The notes under the pieces were generated by a model. The model saw only the letters and a program-made list of their open reading frames with translations. It did no database searches and was not told the origin of the DNA. 64,000 nucleotides of DNA from Acidobacteriota bacterium (GTDB taxonomy: Bacteria > Acidobacteriota > Blastocatellia > Chloracidobacteriales > Chloracidobacteriaceae): the NCBI GenBank assembly GCA_016208495.1, contig JACQXX010000077.1, forward strand, positions 33,833 through 97,832. The letters are read 5' to 3'. Shown here piece by piece: positions 53,173 through 61,161 of this stretch (its first letter is position 1; every line of letters begins with the position of its first letter). A program made the translations under genes and the position numbers.

Positions 53173-54068
53173 AACTCTCAATTTTATACCGAGGGCCGCT
53201 TTCAAGCTGTAACTATGGGTGCGAGTACTGTCCATTTGCCAAAGTTCGTGAAAGTACCGCTGAGCATCAGGCAGATGAACGCGCGCTCAACCGGTTTGTT
53301 ACCTGGATGGCACGCCGGACATCTGACCAGCTTTCGGTCTTGTTCACCCCCTGGGGCGAAGCACTCACCCACAAACGGTATCAATCAGCGTTCATTCAAC
53401 TGAGTCATCTACCTCACATTGAGAAAGTGGCAATTCAGACCAATCTTTCCTGTTCTCTCCAGTGGATCAAACATTGTGACGTAACCCGACTCGGTGTTTG
53501 GGCCACGTTCCATCCGTCAGAAGTCTCACGTGCCCGGTTTGTAGCAAAATGTTGGGAACTCGAAAAGCATCGGGTTCGATTCAGCGTCGGTGTGGTTGGG
53601 CTCAAAGAACATTTCGAGGACATCGAATTGCTCCGGAAGGAATTACCTCCCTCAGTCTATTTGTGGGTGAATGCGTACAAGCGGCTGGAAAACTACTACA
53701 CGGCTCCTGAAATACAACACCTGTCTGCGATTGACCCGTTCTTTCCCTTGAATAATCAGTACCATCCAAGTTTAGGACACACGTGCCGGACAGGAAGCTC
53801 TGTTATTTCGGTTGATGGCGACGGTACCATTCGGCGCTGTCATTTTGTAGCTCAACTACTTGGGAATCTCTATTCGGTTGATTTTGAAAGGGTACTGAAA
53901 GAACGCCTGTGTCCAAATGCAACCTGTGGGTGCCACATCGGCTATGTTCACCTGGACGATTTAAAACTTTATGGAGTGTTTGGGGAGGGAGTGTTGGAAC
54001 GAATTCCTGTTTCGAGAGCTGAAAAACCCTCGGGCTTAGGGCTGAAGAAAACAGGTTTAATACCCTAA
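53169..54068 (+). CDS. STM4011-family radical SAM protein
   Basis: The 299-residue protein has the radical SAM CxxxCxxC at CNYGCEYCPFAK right after the start (MKLSILYRGPLSS), and a cysteine-rich C-terminal region (GHTCRTGSSVISVDGDGTI, RRCHFVAQLLG, CPNATCGCHIGYVHLDD) that looks like an auxiliary-cluster (SPASM-like) domain of peptide-modifying enzymes. Its chemistry is unknown. The last 15 or so residues (AEKPSGLGLKKTGLIP) translate spacer repeat sequence of the gggctgaag type, so the natural end probably lies near ERIPVSR. It is the last gene of the operon. Confidence 0.87.
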   Translation: MKLSILYRGPLSSCNYGCEYCPFAKVRESTAEHQADERALNRFVTWMARRTSDQLSVLFTPWGEALTHKRYQSAFIQLSHLPHIEKVAIQTNLSCSLQWIKHCDVTRLGVWATFHPSEVSRARFVAKCWELEKHRVRFSVGVVGLKEHFEDIELLRKELPPSVYLWVNAYKRLENYYTAPEIQHLSAIDPFFPLNNQYHPSLGHTCRTGSSVISVDGDGTIRRCHFVAQLLGNLYSVDFERVLKERLCPNATCGCHIGYVHLDDLKLYGVFGEGVLERIPVSRAEKPSGLGLKKTGLIP

Positions 54069-54177
54069 TACCATTTTGGGTTCAGGGTATCGGGTTCAGG
54101 GTTCAGGGAAATACAGTTTTTTCAATGATTTAGCTTTCCCGTAATGCGTTAGGTTCATTCCAAAATGGTATAAGTAC
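54069..54177. repeat. gggttca heptamer spacer after the STM401x operon
   Basis: The array tgggttcagggtatcgggttc and gggttcaggg (about 54078-54110) is followed by a stretch whose ends (taccattttggg at 54070 and ccaaaatggtat at 54160) are complementary over 10 or more bases, enclosing the array in a stem. Terminator function is possible. Confidence 0.65.
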
Positions 54178-54430
54178 AAGTCCCCATAAATAGGGGATGG
54201 AATTTCGGTGATTCCGAATTGGCTTTCGCCCGGATGGGCGCTGGACAATAGCCGGTGGTTTGCCGCTTTGGGCACACCACCGGATCGTCGGTCCGCAGTG
54301 GTTCGCGCCCGGATGGGCGCTGGAACAGGAGTCGTGAGCCAGAAGCCGAAACTTCCACGAAAAACAGAGTCGAACCAGCTTCCAGCGCCCATCCGCCGGC
54401 GCCCTCCGGGCGGAAGCCGACCTTTCTGCA
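54178..54430. mobile_element. Palindromic intergenic element (R3) with 'gcccggatgggcgctgga' repeats
   Basis: Contains cgcccggatgggcgctgga twice in direct orientation (54227-54245 and 54306-54324) and once inverted (54381-54395), with the hairpin module ccggtggt (54252-54259) ... accaccgg (54276-54283) around tgccgctttgggcac between the first two. No ORF of merit on either strand. It shares the module with the elements at 12005 and 15074. Confidence 0.7.
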
Positions 54431-54595
54431 ACGGAGATTTTTAGATTTAGAGATTGGCGAATAGCTTTTTTCAGAAAGAGCATACTCCATTCTTCTTACC
54501 CAAAACAAAGGGCTGAAGAAAACGGACCTGAAGTTGGTTTTACCCAATATTCTTCAGCCCGTTTTCTTCAGCCCGACTTCTTCATCCCTGCATCT
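54431..54595. repeat. 'gggctgaag / cttcagccc' spacer upstream of the sucC stop
   Basis: A short unit gggctgaagaaaacgg on the left and ttcttcagcccgttttcttcag on the right form complementary arms around 54510-54575. No gene is seen. Confidence 0.6.
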
Positions 54596-55774
54596 TTAGT
54601 TTGCCGCGGCGTAGCTTTTGGCCTGGGCCACAACTTTTTCAGCCGCATCGGCCATGCCTGAGGCAGTTGTAAAATTCAAACCTGACTCTTCAAGCAGTTC
54701 ACGAGCGCGTTCGACGTTGGTGCCTTCGAGGCGCACCACAATCGGCACCTGTACGTTCAGGTTGCGGGCGGCTTCGATCACACCACTGGCCACCATATCG
54801 CACCGAACAATGCCGCCGAAGATGTTGATAAGCACCGCCTGGACTTTTTCATCCGCCAGCAAAATCCGGAAGGCGTTTTCAACCCGCTGTTGCGAAGCGC
54901 CGCCACCGACATCCAGGAAGTTCGCCGGTTCGCCGCCAGCCAGTTTGATGATGTCCATGGTCGCCATCGCCAGCCCGGCGCCGTTGACCATACAGCCGAT
55001 GTTTCCATCCAGCTTGATGTAGTTCAAATCATATTTTGAAGCTTCGATTTCAAGTGGTTCTTCTTCGTTGAGGTCACGGAGTTCGGCATAGTCTTTGTGC
55101 CGGAACATGGCGTTGTCGTCAAAGGTCATTTTCGCGTCAAGCGCATAGAGATCGCCTTCTTCAGTCAACAGGAACGGGTTGATTTCAACCAGTGACGCAT
55201 CGCTTTCGACAAACGCCCGGTAGAGCGCCATCATAAATTTGACGGCTTTGCCCACCAGCTTATCGGAGAGTCCGAGGCCGAACGCCAGTTTCCGCGCCTG
55301 GAAGGTCTGAAACCCAAGGGTTGGGTCAATGTATTCTTTCAAGATTTTTTCGGGTGTCGAGGCCGCAACTTCTTCGATATCCATTCCACCAGCCTCACTG
55401 GCCATAAACACGGGTGCCGATGTCGCCCGGTCAATCACCAGTCCCAGATAAAATTCCTTTTTGATGTGCAGCCCTTCTTCGATCAACAGGGTGTTGACGA
55501 TCCGGCCTTCAGGACCGGTTTGATGCGTGACCAGATTCATGCCCAGGATTTGCGAAGCCACTGTTTCAACGTCTTCCATTGACCGGGCCAGTTTGACCCC
55601 GCCACCTTTTCCACGCCCGCCGGCGTGGATTTGGGCTTTGACCACAACCGGGAACGAACCAAGTTTTTCCGCCGCCTCTCGGGCTTCCTGGACGGTTTTT
55701 GCGACATGACTTCGTGGGACAGCAACTCCGTACTGTGCAAGGAGGGCTTTCGCCTGATACTCGTGGATTTTCAT
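54596..55774 (-). CDS. sucC: Succinate-CoA ligase (ADP-forming) beta subunit
   Basis: The 392-residue protein is full-length SucC, the nucleotide-binding subunit of the TCA enzyme that makes ATP or GTP from succinyl-CoA. The start [20 protein letters not shown], the ATP-grasp segment [20 protein letters not shown], the metal site [21 protein letters not shown] and the C-terminal ligase region ([32 protein letters not shown]) are all present. ATG 55774 has AAGGTGATCC upstream. The alpha subunit gene sucD usually follows directly, but here the next minus-strand position is spacer, so sucD must be elsewhere or lost. Confidence 0.96.
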   Translation of the reverse strand: MKIHEYQAKALLAQYGVAVPRSHVAKTVQEAREAAEKLGSFPVVVKAQIHAGGRGKGGGVKLARSMEDVETVASQILGMNLVTHQTGPEGRIVNTLLIEEGLHIKKEFYLGLVIDRATSAPVFMASEAGGMDIEEVAASTPEKILKEYIDPTLGFQTFQARKLAFGLGLSDKLVGKAVKFMMALYRAFVESDASLVEINPFLLTEEGDLYALDAKMTFDDNAMFRHKDYAELRDLNEEEPLEIEASKYDLNYIKLDGNIGCMVNGAGLAMATMDIIKLAGGEPANFLDVGGGASQQRVENAFRILLADEKVQAVLINIFGGIVRCDMVASGVIEAARNLNVQVPIVVRLEGTNVERARELLEESGLNFTTASGMADAAEKVVAQAKSYAAAN

Positions 55775-56090
55775 GGATCACCTTCTCAACTGATGGAAAT
55801 GAAAGAATATAAATGCAGTTAGGGGTTAGGGGTTAGGGGTTAGGGGTTAGGGGTTAGGGGTTAGGGGTTAGGGGTTAGGGGTTAGGGGTCAGGGGTCAGG
55901 GATTCGGATTTTCTCATCCTGTCATCCTGTCACCTTGTCATCCTGTCACCTTGTCATCCTGTCACCTTGTCATCCTGTCAAGAGTCAAAACCCGTCCCCC
56001 TGAAAAAGCAAATGACAAGTGACAAGCAATGCCTTGGTACATCACCTGTCGCTTGTCACTCAAGTAGAAATTGCGGGTTGGTTTAAAAAT
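55775..56090. repeat. Array of ten ggggtta heptamers plus tgtcatcc/tgtcaccttg repeats
   Basis: About ten uninterrupted copies of gttaggg (55818-55888), two variant gtcaggg copies, then alternating 8-nt units catcctgt and caccttgt (about 55915-55980). The region ends with the inverted repeat agtgacaagc/gcttgtcact. It separates the HAMP gene stop from the sucC start. Confidence 0.9.
56018..56060 (-). terminator. Possible terminator of the HAMP protein gene
   Basis: Arms agtgacaagc (56018-56027) and gcttgtcact (56051-56060), perfect over 10 bp with a 23-nt loop. On the minus strand it is followed about 10 nt later by tttgcttttt. The long loop and offset T run make this uncertain. Confidence 0.4.
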
Positions 56091-57344
56091 TTACCGACGG
56101 CGCAAGCGTTCAATAGCAGACTTCAAGCTGATGCGCATACGCTCCAGCGATTCGGCCAACTGACCTATTTCGTCTGAACCACCCACGGCAATGGATTCAT
56201 CCAGTTCGCCAAGACTGATTCGATTTGAGGCTTCAGTCAGCAGAATGATGGGCTGGGTGAGACGTTGCGAGAAATAGAACGCCGCAAAAATGGCCAGTCC
56301 GAGAACGACCACAAAAATCGCCACGATGATCAAGAGCACACGATTGATAACCGCGCTGAACCAGCTTTCCTTGATGGCAACCCCTACATAACCAACATTT
56401 TTGCCATCTGGATCCTTGAGCGGCATAAACGCTGATTTGTAGTCAATGTCGTAGATGTTGTCTGTTCCGGCCAATGGGCGATCAATCAGAAGTTCGCGTT
56501 TAATCTGGAGACCAACCGCTGATTTTCCGCTATCTGAAGGGAAATTGGCTGAAATGATGGTTTTGGTGTCATTGAGAACGGCGGCGGCGGCTTCACTTGG
56601 CAGATCCGAATACATTGCCTCTTTGATTTCCCCTGAGATCGAGCGATCCTGTTTGGCATTGTCGAGCAAGATCCCCGCGATCACCAGCCCGAGCGAACGC
56701 TCACCAGCCAGGATCGGGGCAGCTCCTTCAATCGCCAATCCGGAAGCACCGGGCTTGACCAGTTGTGAATCCAGTTCCAGTGATTTCAACGCTTCGGCAT
56801 CAACCCGCACGGATCCACCCAGGGCTGCATCAGCAAACTGATTGGCGTCCAGGTTGTTTTTCGATTTCAGCACCAGCGGATCTTCAAGCTTGGATTCATT
56901 GCCTTTTGGCTCGCCTTTGTTGGTCAACAGCACCTTGCCGCTCTTGTCCGTCACAATCAGAAAATCAACCTGATCCTGGCGCTGGGTCATCAACTCCTGA
57001 ATGCGCTTCTTGCCGCGCAACTGGCTTTGCTGAGCCGTGGTGGCAGCGCTGGCCGGCGCCGCCGCTGTGGTCTTCGTGGTCGGGTTTGACGGCGTCTGAG
57101 CAGACTCAAGCAGATTCTCGGCTGAAATTGCCTGAGCCAGGTTTTGGGCAATTTCCTTGATGATCTGCTGCCGGCCTTTATAGATTTTTTCAGCCAGGCG
57201 AGCGTCTTTTTCAATATTCTTTTTAGCGTTATCCTCAATGCTTCCCTTCACCTGCAGAAGGATAGCAATGGCTGAAAGAGCCAGTGGAGTAAACACAAGC
57301 AGGGCGGCAAAAATAATCAGTTTATTGCGAATGTTTAGTTTCAT
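56091..57344 (-). CDS. Membrane sensor with periplasmic domain and HAMP, no output domain
   Basis: The 417-residue protein has an N-terminal helix (LIIFAALLVFTPLALSAIAILL), a large periplasmic region (about 45-320) with a Pro/Ala/Thr-rich patch and cache-like segments (DFLIVTDKSGKVLLTNKGE; ILAGERSLGLVIAGILLDN), a second helix (VLLIIVAIFVVVLGLAIFAA) and a HAMP domain (RLTQPIILLTEASNRISLG, then DEIGQLAESLERMRISLKSA). The protein stops right after HAMP, so it has no kinase, MCP or cyclase output and must signal through a partner. Start ATG 57344 is preferred to TTG 57362. It is the last gene of the minus-strand DUF4388/roadblock cluster. Confidence 0.82.
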   Translation of the reverse strand: MKLNIRNKLIIFAALLVFTPLALSAIAILLQVKGSIEDNAKKNIEKDARLAEKIYKGRQQIIKEIAQNLAQAISAENLLESAQTPSNPTTKTTAAAPASAATTAQQSQLRGKKRIQELMTQRQDQVDFLIVTDKSGKVLLTNKGEPKGNESKLEDPLVLKSKNNLDANQFADAALGGSVRVDAEALKSLELDSQLVKPGASGLAIEGAAPILAGERSLGLVIAGILLDNAKQDRSISGEIKEAMYSDLPSEAAAAVLNDTKTIISANFPSDSGKSAVGLQIKRELLIDRPLAGTDNIYDIDYKSAFMPLKDPDGKNVGYVGVAIKESWFSAVINRVLLIIVAIFVVVLGLAIFAAFYFSQRLTQPIILLTEASNRISLGELDESIAVGGSDEIGQLAESLERMRISLKSAIERLRRR

Positions 57345-57536
57345 CAGGGTCGTCGCGCTCAAGGGTGTGGTGGTTCAGCCCGTCCAGGGAGCGCCTCCTT
57401 CGGTCAAAATGTTCTCAACGTAGCGGCCTGGGTCACAGGCAGGCAGGCAGTGGTGAGTGATGCCGGGTTCCAGGTTCTGAGTCAACCAGTACATTTGAAA
57501 ACCAAAGCACCAGGAACCAGAGGCAAAGCACCAGGA

Positions 57537-58346
57537 TCATTCATACAGCTTCTGCATGATGTCAAGCATGGCTTCTTGGAAGTTGACACGGCGTACGGTA
57601 TCCGGAATTTCTTCCGCCAGACGCTCGGCCAGGGCCGGCATCATATCGCGTGGAAGCTGAGACCGTTTAAAGCCAAGCGATTCAGCACTGTCATCAAGCA
57701 CAATCGGTCCCATCGGACCAATGGCCCGAGTTAGTTCTTTTTCAATCCGCAACAACAACTCTTCTGGAACCGAGTCAATGATTTCTTCTTCCGGTTCTTG
57801 CTCGCCGACAAATTCAACCAGCCCCAGATCAAACAGTCGAACGATCACCTTCGAGGTATATAACTCGTTCAACTGGGTAATTTCAGCGATTTCGGCCACC
57901 GTGCGCAACCCATCCATGTTTTGGATCACCATCCAGTCTTCGGCGCGAAGTGAAACTTCCCGAACCTGATTCCAGGATGAGCGGAGGCGAAAGATGGTAT
58001 TGGGAGACGGAATCACCCGCCGGATACTTTCCCACTCCGTGGCATATGTCACGCATTCCAGCAAAATTTCCTCGGTCGAAATTGAGGTGGTTCGCTCATC
58101 AGTAACTTCCCCAGACCGGAAGCGAAACATCCCCGCGCCCCAGGAAAAGAGGTTATAGATAGCTTCCTCGCCAATGTACTCTTCATACATCGCGTGGGTG
58201 ATTTGGCCGCTCTCGATGTAAATTTCACCGGTCCGACCATCATCATGGGTTAACTCAAGCAACCCAGTTCGGTTGCTTGCATGCAGTAACCGCAAGACGT
58301 CAATGAGTTTAAGTTGAGCAAGATTTCCACTGAAGGCGTCTGTCAT
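57537..58346 (-). CDS. DUF4388 (PATAN) domain protein
   Basis: The 269-residue protein starts with a DUF4388 domain (about 1-110): FSGNLAQLKLIDVLRLLHAS, then GLLELTHDDGRTGEIYIESG, AMYEEYIGEEAIYNLFSWG. The middle (about 115-200) resembles a degenerate winged-helix or second PATAN-associated region (WMVIQNMDGLRTVAEIAEIT, VIVRLFDLGLVEFVGE), and a charged helical C-terminus follows. PATAN proteins in two-component and gliding systems bind partners. No strong ribosome-binding site. It lies between the HAMP and roadblock genes. Confidence 0.82.
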   Translation of the reverse strand: MTDAFSGNLAQLKLIDVLRLLHASNRTGLLELTHDDGRTGEIYIESGQITHAMYEEYIGEEAIYNLFSWGAGMFRFRSGEVTDERTTSISTEEILLECVTYATEWESIRRVIPSPNTIFRLRSSWNQVREVSLRAEDWMVIQNMDGLRTVAEIAEITQLNELYTSKVIVRLFDLGLVEFVGEQEPEEEIIDSVPEELLLRIEKELTRAIGPMGPIVLDDSAESLGFKRSQLPRDMMPALAERLAEEIPDTVRRVNFQEAMLDIMQKLYE

Positions 58347-58904
58347 ATGTGTTGGCTTGGATGGCTAAATCAAAATCGTTGTTTTGAGTTACGGGTCACG
58401 GTGGGTTTGGCCAGGGCGTTGGGTAGGTCCAACCTCCACCCCTGGGAAACACCCCGTACCCGTGTGGGCCGTGGAAGCAGGGAAAGCGGCGTCAAGCCGC
58501 CGCACTCCAAAGGATCGTGCCCGTGTGGGCCGTGGAAGCAGGATATACAGCCTTGGCTTGCGAAAATGAAGTTTTGGTGGACGGGTGCTGACGACCAGCC
58601 TGAAACGGGAAGATCGCCGCGGTTTTGGAACTAAGGATGATGCTGACAATTCAGGAGGAAACCATCGTACGGCTTGCTCCGCACTGAGGCACGGAGCGTT
58701 CCTTTGGCGTGATCAAACTGCTTTCCTTTTCAAGGAACCAACTCATCTTTTCAAAGGAAGATGTGGATATCACCCGGTGACCTGAAACTTCAGGGACGGC
58801 TGATTGGGCTTGAATTCCGCTACAGCAACCTCACGAAAAGCGACCAGACGATTGCCGGGTGTTTGAATTGGGAAAGAGGGCGCTCACCAATGCCATTCAC
58901 GGGT
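58347..58904. repeat. Spacer with 61-bp direct repeat and small palindromes (R4)
   Basis: The 23-mer beginning cccgtgtgggccgtggaag occurs at 58459-58481 and again at 58520-58542 (61-bp period). Between the copies lies the hairpin gcggc-gtcaa-gccgc (58486-58500) followed by cgcactccaaa. A further hairpin gctccg/cggagc sits near 58676-58700. From about 58730 to 58904 only weak symmetry is visible. No gene is supported. Confidence 0.65.
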
Positions 58905-59393
58905 TTAAGCCCGGTTCATGGCTTCAAACAGTTCCCAACTGGTGGCATCAAGCCGATCACGAGACAAGAGATTGCGACGATCAACTCGAACACTGACTTT
59001 CAGATCCCGAATTGCTTTGTCGAGTTTGAGCTTGCTGGCGGCGACCTTCACGGTCAGGCGGATCGTTGGAAGATTGGCATTGGGCGCACTCACGATGATC
59101 ACAAAGACCTCTTGCACACCATACGAACTTTCAATCAGCAAGTCAAGATTTGTGATGGTCGTGATTCGACCTTCTCCATAAAGGATTGAAATTTCGTCAG
59201 TTTTCCCATAGACCCCCTCGGCGACTGAAACCGATTGAGTAATGATGGTCCCCATCTGGATGGTGGCTTGTGAGTTGAGGGTAAACTGGCCTGTGCTGAG
59301 CAATACCTCACCGCGGTTATTGACCAGCATGGCACTTTTGACCCCTGGGATCCGCATCATTTCCTGTAAAAAAACTTCATGAGCTTTTGACAT
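58905..59393 (-). CDS. Roadblock/LC7 domain protein
   Basis: The 162-residue protein is a roadblock/LC7 (MglB-like) protein: FLQEMMRIPGVKSAMLVNNR, then GEVLLSTGQFTLNSQATIQMG, and strands ITTITNLDLLIESSYGVQEV. These proteins dimerise and serve as GTPase-activating or scaffold partners for small Ras-like GTPases such as MglA. No GTPase gene is visible in the window. GGAG sits a few bases before ATG. The C-terminal helix (WELFEAMNRA) is an extension. Likely co-regulated with the neighbouring DUF4388 genes. Confidence 0.85.
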   Translation of the reverse strand: MSKAHEVFLQEMMRIPGVKSAMLVNNRGEVLLSTGQFTLNSQATIQMGTIITQSVSVAEGVYGKTDEISILYGEGRITTITNLDLLIESSYGVQEVFVIIVSAPNANLPTIRLTVKVAASKLKLDKAIRDLKVSVRVDRRNLLSRDRLDATSWELFEAMNRA

Positions 59394-59606
59394 ATGACTC
59401 CACTTATTTTTGAAATCGCTGGGTTGGCTGAAGTCACAGCGTGGAAAAAACGACTTTGAGGAGTACGGCCTGGAAGATCCGAGTGAAACTGCCCGTGCTG
59501 CGGCTGGCCAAAAAAATCAGATGGCTTTCAAGACTCTCAAACCGCCCCAGGCATTGACTCACGTTGTATCAAAAACAGAGGTGAAAAGCCAAGTCTTCGT
59601 GGTTAA

Positions 59607-60866
59607 TTAATGGCCTAAAATTGCCTCAATGGCGCTTTCCAAACCAAACTTCTCAAAGTCTTCACGCCGATTGCGTTGCAGATTTTTGAGTGTGGCTTCA
59701 ACCCGGGCCTCTAAATCAACATCGGTGAATCGGCGGCTCAGATCGTCGAGCGTCCATCGCAGGGACTGTGAGAGACCGACCACAAAATCAACGGGTCGAG
59801 CCGAGCCTAAAAATACGATTTCCCCAGCCGTATACTCAAACTCTCCGGCAAATGGGTCAAGAAACGGATAGTGTTCAGCCGCTCGAATCGCCGCTTCCCG
59901 AAAAGCCAGTCGGAAATCAGGTTCACGGACGATATCAACGATGCCGCGTTCAACCGCGGCCATCACATCTCCCATTAATCCAACCAGTTCTGAATACTGC
60001 TCTGTGGTTAAGGACACCGGGGAGCCGTGAACTTCCTCCACCGCCGAAGGATCAACGTCGTCGTCCTCCAGAGCCACTACCAGCGAATCCGTCGCCGGCT
60101 CCATTTCAGCCCGCGAGGAAGTCGCCCGAACCGAACTGATTGCCGTTACATTGGCGGTCGAAACCCCTGGAAGGAGCGGGTTTGAGGTACTACTGCTCCC
60201 TGCGGTTAACTGCGGTACGGGCTGATGGTAGCCGGTGGCTGGCGACGAAGGCGCGCTGGCGGTGCCGGCATCGCGATACACATGAAACACGCCGCCAACT
60301 GAATTCACCTGGGCAACCAGCACGGCCAATCCTTCAGATCCAGTGGCCGTCCGCAACACATTGCTTTCGGCATTCTCCCGAATTGACACCACGGCTTCAG
60401 CTTTCCCATCAATAATATAGATCACCCCAGCGCCAGCCTCACGGTCCAGCAGCACCTCGACATACCAGATGACCTCAGGGGTCTTTTTCAGCTTGTCAAC
60501 CAGGCGTTCAAGGTGGGTAAACTCCGAGGCCAGTTCCCGGTAAACGACTTCCCCATTGATGATACCAGCCAGCGCACGGATCACCGGTTCGGGATGATGA
60601 AAGAAGCTGATGGCACCGCCACGAGCCTGGGACCGCGACAGAATACTATCCACGGCTTCGCGCCCACGCTTGATCACCGTTTCGGCTCGTTCATAGGCGT
60701 TAATCAACTGACCATTGTCGAGAAACACATACCCTTCATAGTTCCAGAAATTCATCGAGACATAGCCGGTAAATTCACTAATCTGGAGTTCAGCAAGCAA
60801 AGCGGCAAGATTAACGTAGGAGGTGCTGAGGTTTTCGTGAATGGGTCTTCCGCGTGGAACGTGCAT
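59607..60866 (-). CDS. PATAN-like protein of unknown function
   Basis: The 419-residue protein has an N-terminal region (about 15-85) that looks like a diverged DUF4388 domain: LAALLAELQISEFTGYVSMN and YVFLDNGQLINAYERAE. A second sandwich follows (VIWYVEVLLDREAGAGVIYI, then IDGKAEAVVSIRE), then a Ser/Pro/Thr-rich linker (about 205-285) and a C-terminal helical region (DVMAAVERGIVDIVREPDFR, PFAGEFEYTAGEIVFLG) that I do not recognise. No signal peptide. It shares the minus-strand cluster with the roadblock and DUF4388 genes. Confidence 0.7.
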   Translation of the reverse strand: MHVPRGRPIHENLSTSYVNLAALLAELQISEFTGYVSMNFWNYEGYVFLDNGQLINAYERAETVIKRGREAVDSILSRSQARGGAISFFHHPEPVIRALAGIINGEVVYRELASEFTHLERLVDKLKKTPEVIWYVEVLLDREAGAGVIYIIDGKAEAVVSIRENAESNVLRTATGSEGLAVLVAQVNSVGGVFHVYRDAGTASAPSSPATGYHQPVPQLTAGSSSTSNPLLPGVSTANVTAISSVRATSSRAEMEPATDSLVVALEDDDVDPSAVEEVHGSPVSLTTEQYSELVGLMGDVMAAVERGIVDIVREPDFRLAFREAAIRAAEHYPFLDPFAGEFEYTAGEIVFLGSARPVDFVVGLSQSLRWTLDDLSRRFTDVDLEARVEATLKNLQRNRREDFEKFGLESAIEAILGH

Positions 60867-61161
60867 GATTGAAACTGAGAAGTGAAGACGTGAATTGGAA
60901 ACCGCCCTGTGGGCAAAGGTGAGCAGGCTGTATGTATTTGATAAGCGTGAGTGAAGTGGCGCTCAGACTAGCTTGTTTGAGCGATGGCCTGAGCGACCAG
61001 GATCCGGCGTGGCGTCACCTCAGGAGAGGTGTTCAGTATTTCGGTTGAAGTCAATCAACCTGATGAAACGAAATCATATCAAGGCGGTCCAAACGGGTAC
61101 GGGACTGGGGGTTCTCCACCGAAAAACCCAGGGCAACTCTCACCGACCGATCCAGTAACGG
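60867..61161. other. Spacer with no recognised feature
   Basis: A 295-bp gap between two minus-strand cluster genes. Apart from short complementary runs, no gene, strong hairpin or heptamer array is seen; it presumably contains the promoter of the downstream PATAN-like gene. Confidence 0.4.
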
